Source of the DNA: CAZBZG01 sp964496245
GTDB taxonomy: Bacteria > Planctomycetota > SZUA-567
Reading direction: 5' to 3'
DNA: 6,902 nucleotides
Assembly (NCBI GenBank): GCA_964496245.1
Contig: CAZBZG010000254.1
Span: forward strand, 1-6,902
This document shows positions 5,404-6,902 of the stretch, piece by piece. The stretch's first letter is position 1; every line of letters starts with the position of its first letter. The notes under the pieces are model-generated. The model saw only the letters and a program-made list of their open reading frames with translations, did no database searches and was not told the DNA's origin. The position numbers and the translations under genes were made by a program.

Positions 5404-6723
5404 CTACGCTTTCGCCGCTTCGCGCTCCGCCAGCGGCGCGCCCCGGTCGACCAGCAGCTGCCGAATCTCCCGCCCGTCGAGGTCCTGCGGCGAGCACCCG
5501 CGCTCGGCTGCCACGGCTGCGGCCAGCCCCGCGGCCTGGCCCACGGTGCACGCGGGCGGCATCACCCGCATGCTCGAGTGGATGGCGTGGTCGACCGAGA
5601 TGGGCCGTCCGCCCACGAGCAGGTTCGTGCGGTCCGCAGCCACCACGCAGCCATAGGGAATCTCGTACCACTCGCCCTCCGGCAGGCGGACGAGCTCGGT
5701 GCCCGCGCCGTCGGGGTTGTGGATGTCGATGTTGTACCGCACGCGCGCGATCGCATCCGGGAACTTGGCCGCCTTCTCGAAATCCTCCCGCCTCAGATAG
5801 GCCAGCCCCTTGACCCGCCGGCTCTCGCGCACGCCGATGTGGTGCGCCATGGAGTGGATCTGGGCGTCTTCGTAGCCGGGCATGCGTTCGCGCAGGATCC
5901 GGACGAGCTGGCGAACCTGTTGGCGCGCCGCGATCTCGGCTTGCGACAGCTCCACCCCGCTCGTGGCGTCCTTGTGCACGACCCGCGTGGTGTTGAAATG
6001 GATCACGTCCCGGTCGAACCAGTTGAACGCGAGCACGTTCTCGCGCGGACAGTCGATCTCGCCCTTCTCCTTGGCTTCCAGATAGAGCTCGGTCATGCGC
6101 TGGCGGAAGCTCTTGAAGCCCGCCCAGCTCGTGTCCGCAGGCGTCTTCACGTGGCTCAGCTTGAAGCAGAGGGTCATGGGCTGGCAGTGGCCGGTCGGCC
6201 CGCCCTGTTCAAAGGCACAGCCGGCGCGGGCAGCCAGATCCGCATCGCCTGTAGCGTCTACGTACACCTTGCCGCGCACCGCGGTCAGGCCGCTTTTGGA
6301 GAAGAGCACCAGCGCGTCGATCGTATGGTCCGTTACCAAGGCATCGGCCAGGTGGTGGTGATAGAGGAGCTCGACCCCGGCCTCCAGGCACAGATCCTCG
6401 GCCGCCAGCATGGCCGCGTCCTTGCTGATCAGGCGGTCCTGGCCGTCGCGCACCCAGTAGCGCTTCATGGCCTCGATCCACTCGAGGTAGACAGGACCGT
6501 CGAGCGGCTGCCCGTCCACGTGATTGCCCATGAACGGATGGACCTCGCCCACGCTCGCCATGCCACCCAGGCAATTGAAGCGCTCGACGAGCAGGGTCTT
6601 GGCGCCCGCGCGCGCGGCCAGGACCGCAGCGCCGAGTCCGCCCGGCCCGCCGCCCACGACGATGACATCCGCTTCGTGGGTGAGCGGCAGGTCGTCCCTG
6701 CGTTCGTACCGTACGGTCGTCAT
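5404..6723 (-). CDS. FAD-dependent oxidoreductase (FAD_oxidored family), second copy
   Basis: The protein has 439 residues. ATG at 6723-6721 follows the binding site AAAGGA by 5 bases; a longer reading with 34 more residues overlaps the preceding gene and reads as junk. The FAD-binding start is ADVIVVGGGPGGLGAAV (GGGPGG at 24-29) with E48, then FNCLGGMASVG. Family motifs follow: DATGDADLAARAG at 156-168, GHCQPMTLCFKLS at 178-190, GVRESRRVKG at 297-306, NLLVGGRPIS at 367-376, and RVMPPACTVGQAAGLAAAVA from 386. Motif order and spacing follow those of the complete oxidoreductase at 1829-3202, including a homologous stretch ending FNTTRVVH, so the two are paralogues and not recent duplicates. It should be a soluble flavoenzyme of unknown substrate. 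It is probably cotranscribed with the fragment upstream and the M23-like gene downstream. Confidence 0.9.
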   Translation of the reverse strand: MTTVRYERRDDLPLTHEADVIVVGGGPGGLGAAVLAARAGAKTLLVERFNCLGGMASVGEVHPFMGNHVDGQPLDGPVYLEWIEAMKRYWVRDGQDRLISKDAAMLAAEDLCLEAGVELLYHHHLADALVTDHTIDALVLFSKSGLTAVRGKVYVDATGDADLAARAGCAFEQGGPTGHCQPMTLCFKLSHVKTPADTSWAGFKSFRQRMTELYLEAKEKGEIDCPRENVLAFNWFDRDVIHFNTTRVVHKDATSGVELSQAEIAARQQVRQLVRILRERMPGYEDAQIHSMAHHIGVRESRRVKGLAYLRREDFEKAAKFPDAIARVRYNIDIHNPDGAGTELVRLPEGEWYEIPYGCVVAADRTNLLVGGRPISVDHAIHSSMRVMPPACTVGQAAGLAAAVAAERGCSPQDLDGREIRQLLVDRGAPLAEREAAKA

Positions 6724-6740
6724 GGGAATCCTTTCAGGCT
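6724..6740 (-). promoter_or_regulatory. Ribosome-binding site overlapping the upstream stop codon
   Basis: On the minus strand TGAAAGGATTCCCATG holds the stop of the preceding gene (TGA 6736-6734), the Shine-Dalgarno AAAGGA overlapping it, and the ATG of the next oxidoreductase. This settles the start of that gene and indicates translational coupling. Confidence 0.75.
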
Positions 6741-6902
6741 GAGACGGGTTGGCGATCGGGCAGATACGCGCCTTCTTCCTTGAGCCGTGCGCGCAGGCGG
6801 TCGGTGTCGACCGCGTGCACGTCATTGCCGTGGTGCTGCACAGCGTGTGCAGCCGCGAGGCCGGCAGCCTCGCCTGTATTGAGGCAGCAGGCCATGATAC
6901 GG
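6734..6902 (-). CDS. C-terminal fragment of a third FAD-dependent oxidoreductase (cut by window edge)
   Basis: Only the last 56 codons are present, ending at TGA 6736-6734. The peptide starts RIMACCLNTGEAAGLAAAHA and continues to RLRARLKEEGAYLPDRQPVS. This corresponds to the flavin-contacting C-terminal segment of the two complete paralogues in the window (RVMPPACTVGQAAGLAAAVA and RVMVPCIAEGEAAGVAAALS), followed by the same helical tail ending in a loop with Gly-Ala or Gly-Gly. It is therefore most likely another FAD_oxidored flavoprotein, first gene in view of a tandem operon with a 10-bp gap to the next gene. The catalytic part lies outside the window. Confidence 0.75.
   Translation of the reverse strand, partial: RIMACCLNTGEAAGLAAAHAVQHHGNDVHAVDTDRLRARLKEEGAYLPDRQPVSA

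Noticed and set aside
4136..5656. Plus-strand open frame of 506 codons opposite the M23-like gene.
   Set aside because: The minus strand carries intact HxGxD and HxH motifs and a ribosome-binding site. The plus-strand product is low-complexity Arg/Ala/Val and has no recognisable domain.
5234..5671. N-terminal extension of the M23-like protein to 450 residues.
   Set aside because: The added part runs through the hairpin gap and overlaps the end of the oxidoreductase gene in another frame. A good ribosome-binding site precedes the ATG at 5233.
5578..6783. Plus-strand open frame of 401 codons opposite the second oxidoreductase.
   Set aside because: It is a shadow of the flavoprotein on the minus strand and has no domain of its own.
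6724..6825. 34-residue extension of the second oxidoreductase.
   Set aside because: It overlaps the end of the preceding flavoprotein and lacks similarity to the family start. AAAGGA stands in front of the ATG at 6723.

Overview
This is a GC-rich bacterial window. Almost everything is coded on the minus strand, apart from one plus-strand regulator. The content is a PocR-type AraC regulator beside FAD-dependent oxidoreductases of the FAD_oxidored type, several paralogues close together. In my recollection this is common in Planctomycetes/Verrucomicrobia/Lentisphaerae-like and related environmental genomes. That placement is an inference from gene content, not a taxonomic identification.

Left part (1-1526, minus strand): a toxin-antitoxin-like pair. 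A 370-residue regulator has an Xre-type HTH, a degenerate ImmA/IrrE (DUF955/COG2856-type) domain and a C-terminal segment resembling UPF0175 antitoxins. Its end overlaps by 32 bp the start of a PIN-domain protein that runs off the left edge. The regulator's upstream region (1527-1828) holds a good sigma70-type promoter bracketed by two copies of the inverted repeat TCTG-N5-CAGA, 52 bp centre to centre.

Middle part (1829-4170): a FAD-dependent oxidoreductase (minus) is divergent from a PocR-AraC transcription activator (plus). They share a 158-bp intergenic region with a near-consensus promoter for the regulator. The regulator probably controls the oxidoreductase and perhaps the second oxidoreductase locus too.

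Right part (4171-6902, minus strand): an operon-like run of the C-terminus of a further FAD-dependent oxidoreductase (cut by the right edge), then a complete FAD-dependent oxidoreductase 10 bp downstream, then, after a 170-bp gap with four consecutive inverted repeats, a 304-residue protein carrying an M23/LytM-like zinc peptidase site (HxGxD and HxH) but no signal peptide. A GC-rich hairpin lies in the convergent gap between this run and the AraC-type gene.

No tRNA, rRNA, CRISPR array, transposase or attachment site was seen. The most unusual items are the three-part antitoxin-like protein with its paired operators, the hairpin array inside the flavoprotein operon, and the M23-like protein joined to flavoenzymes.
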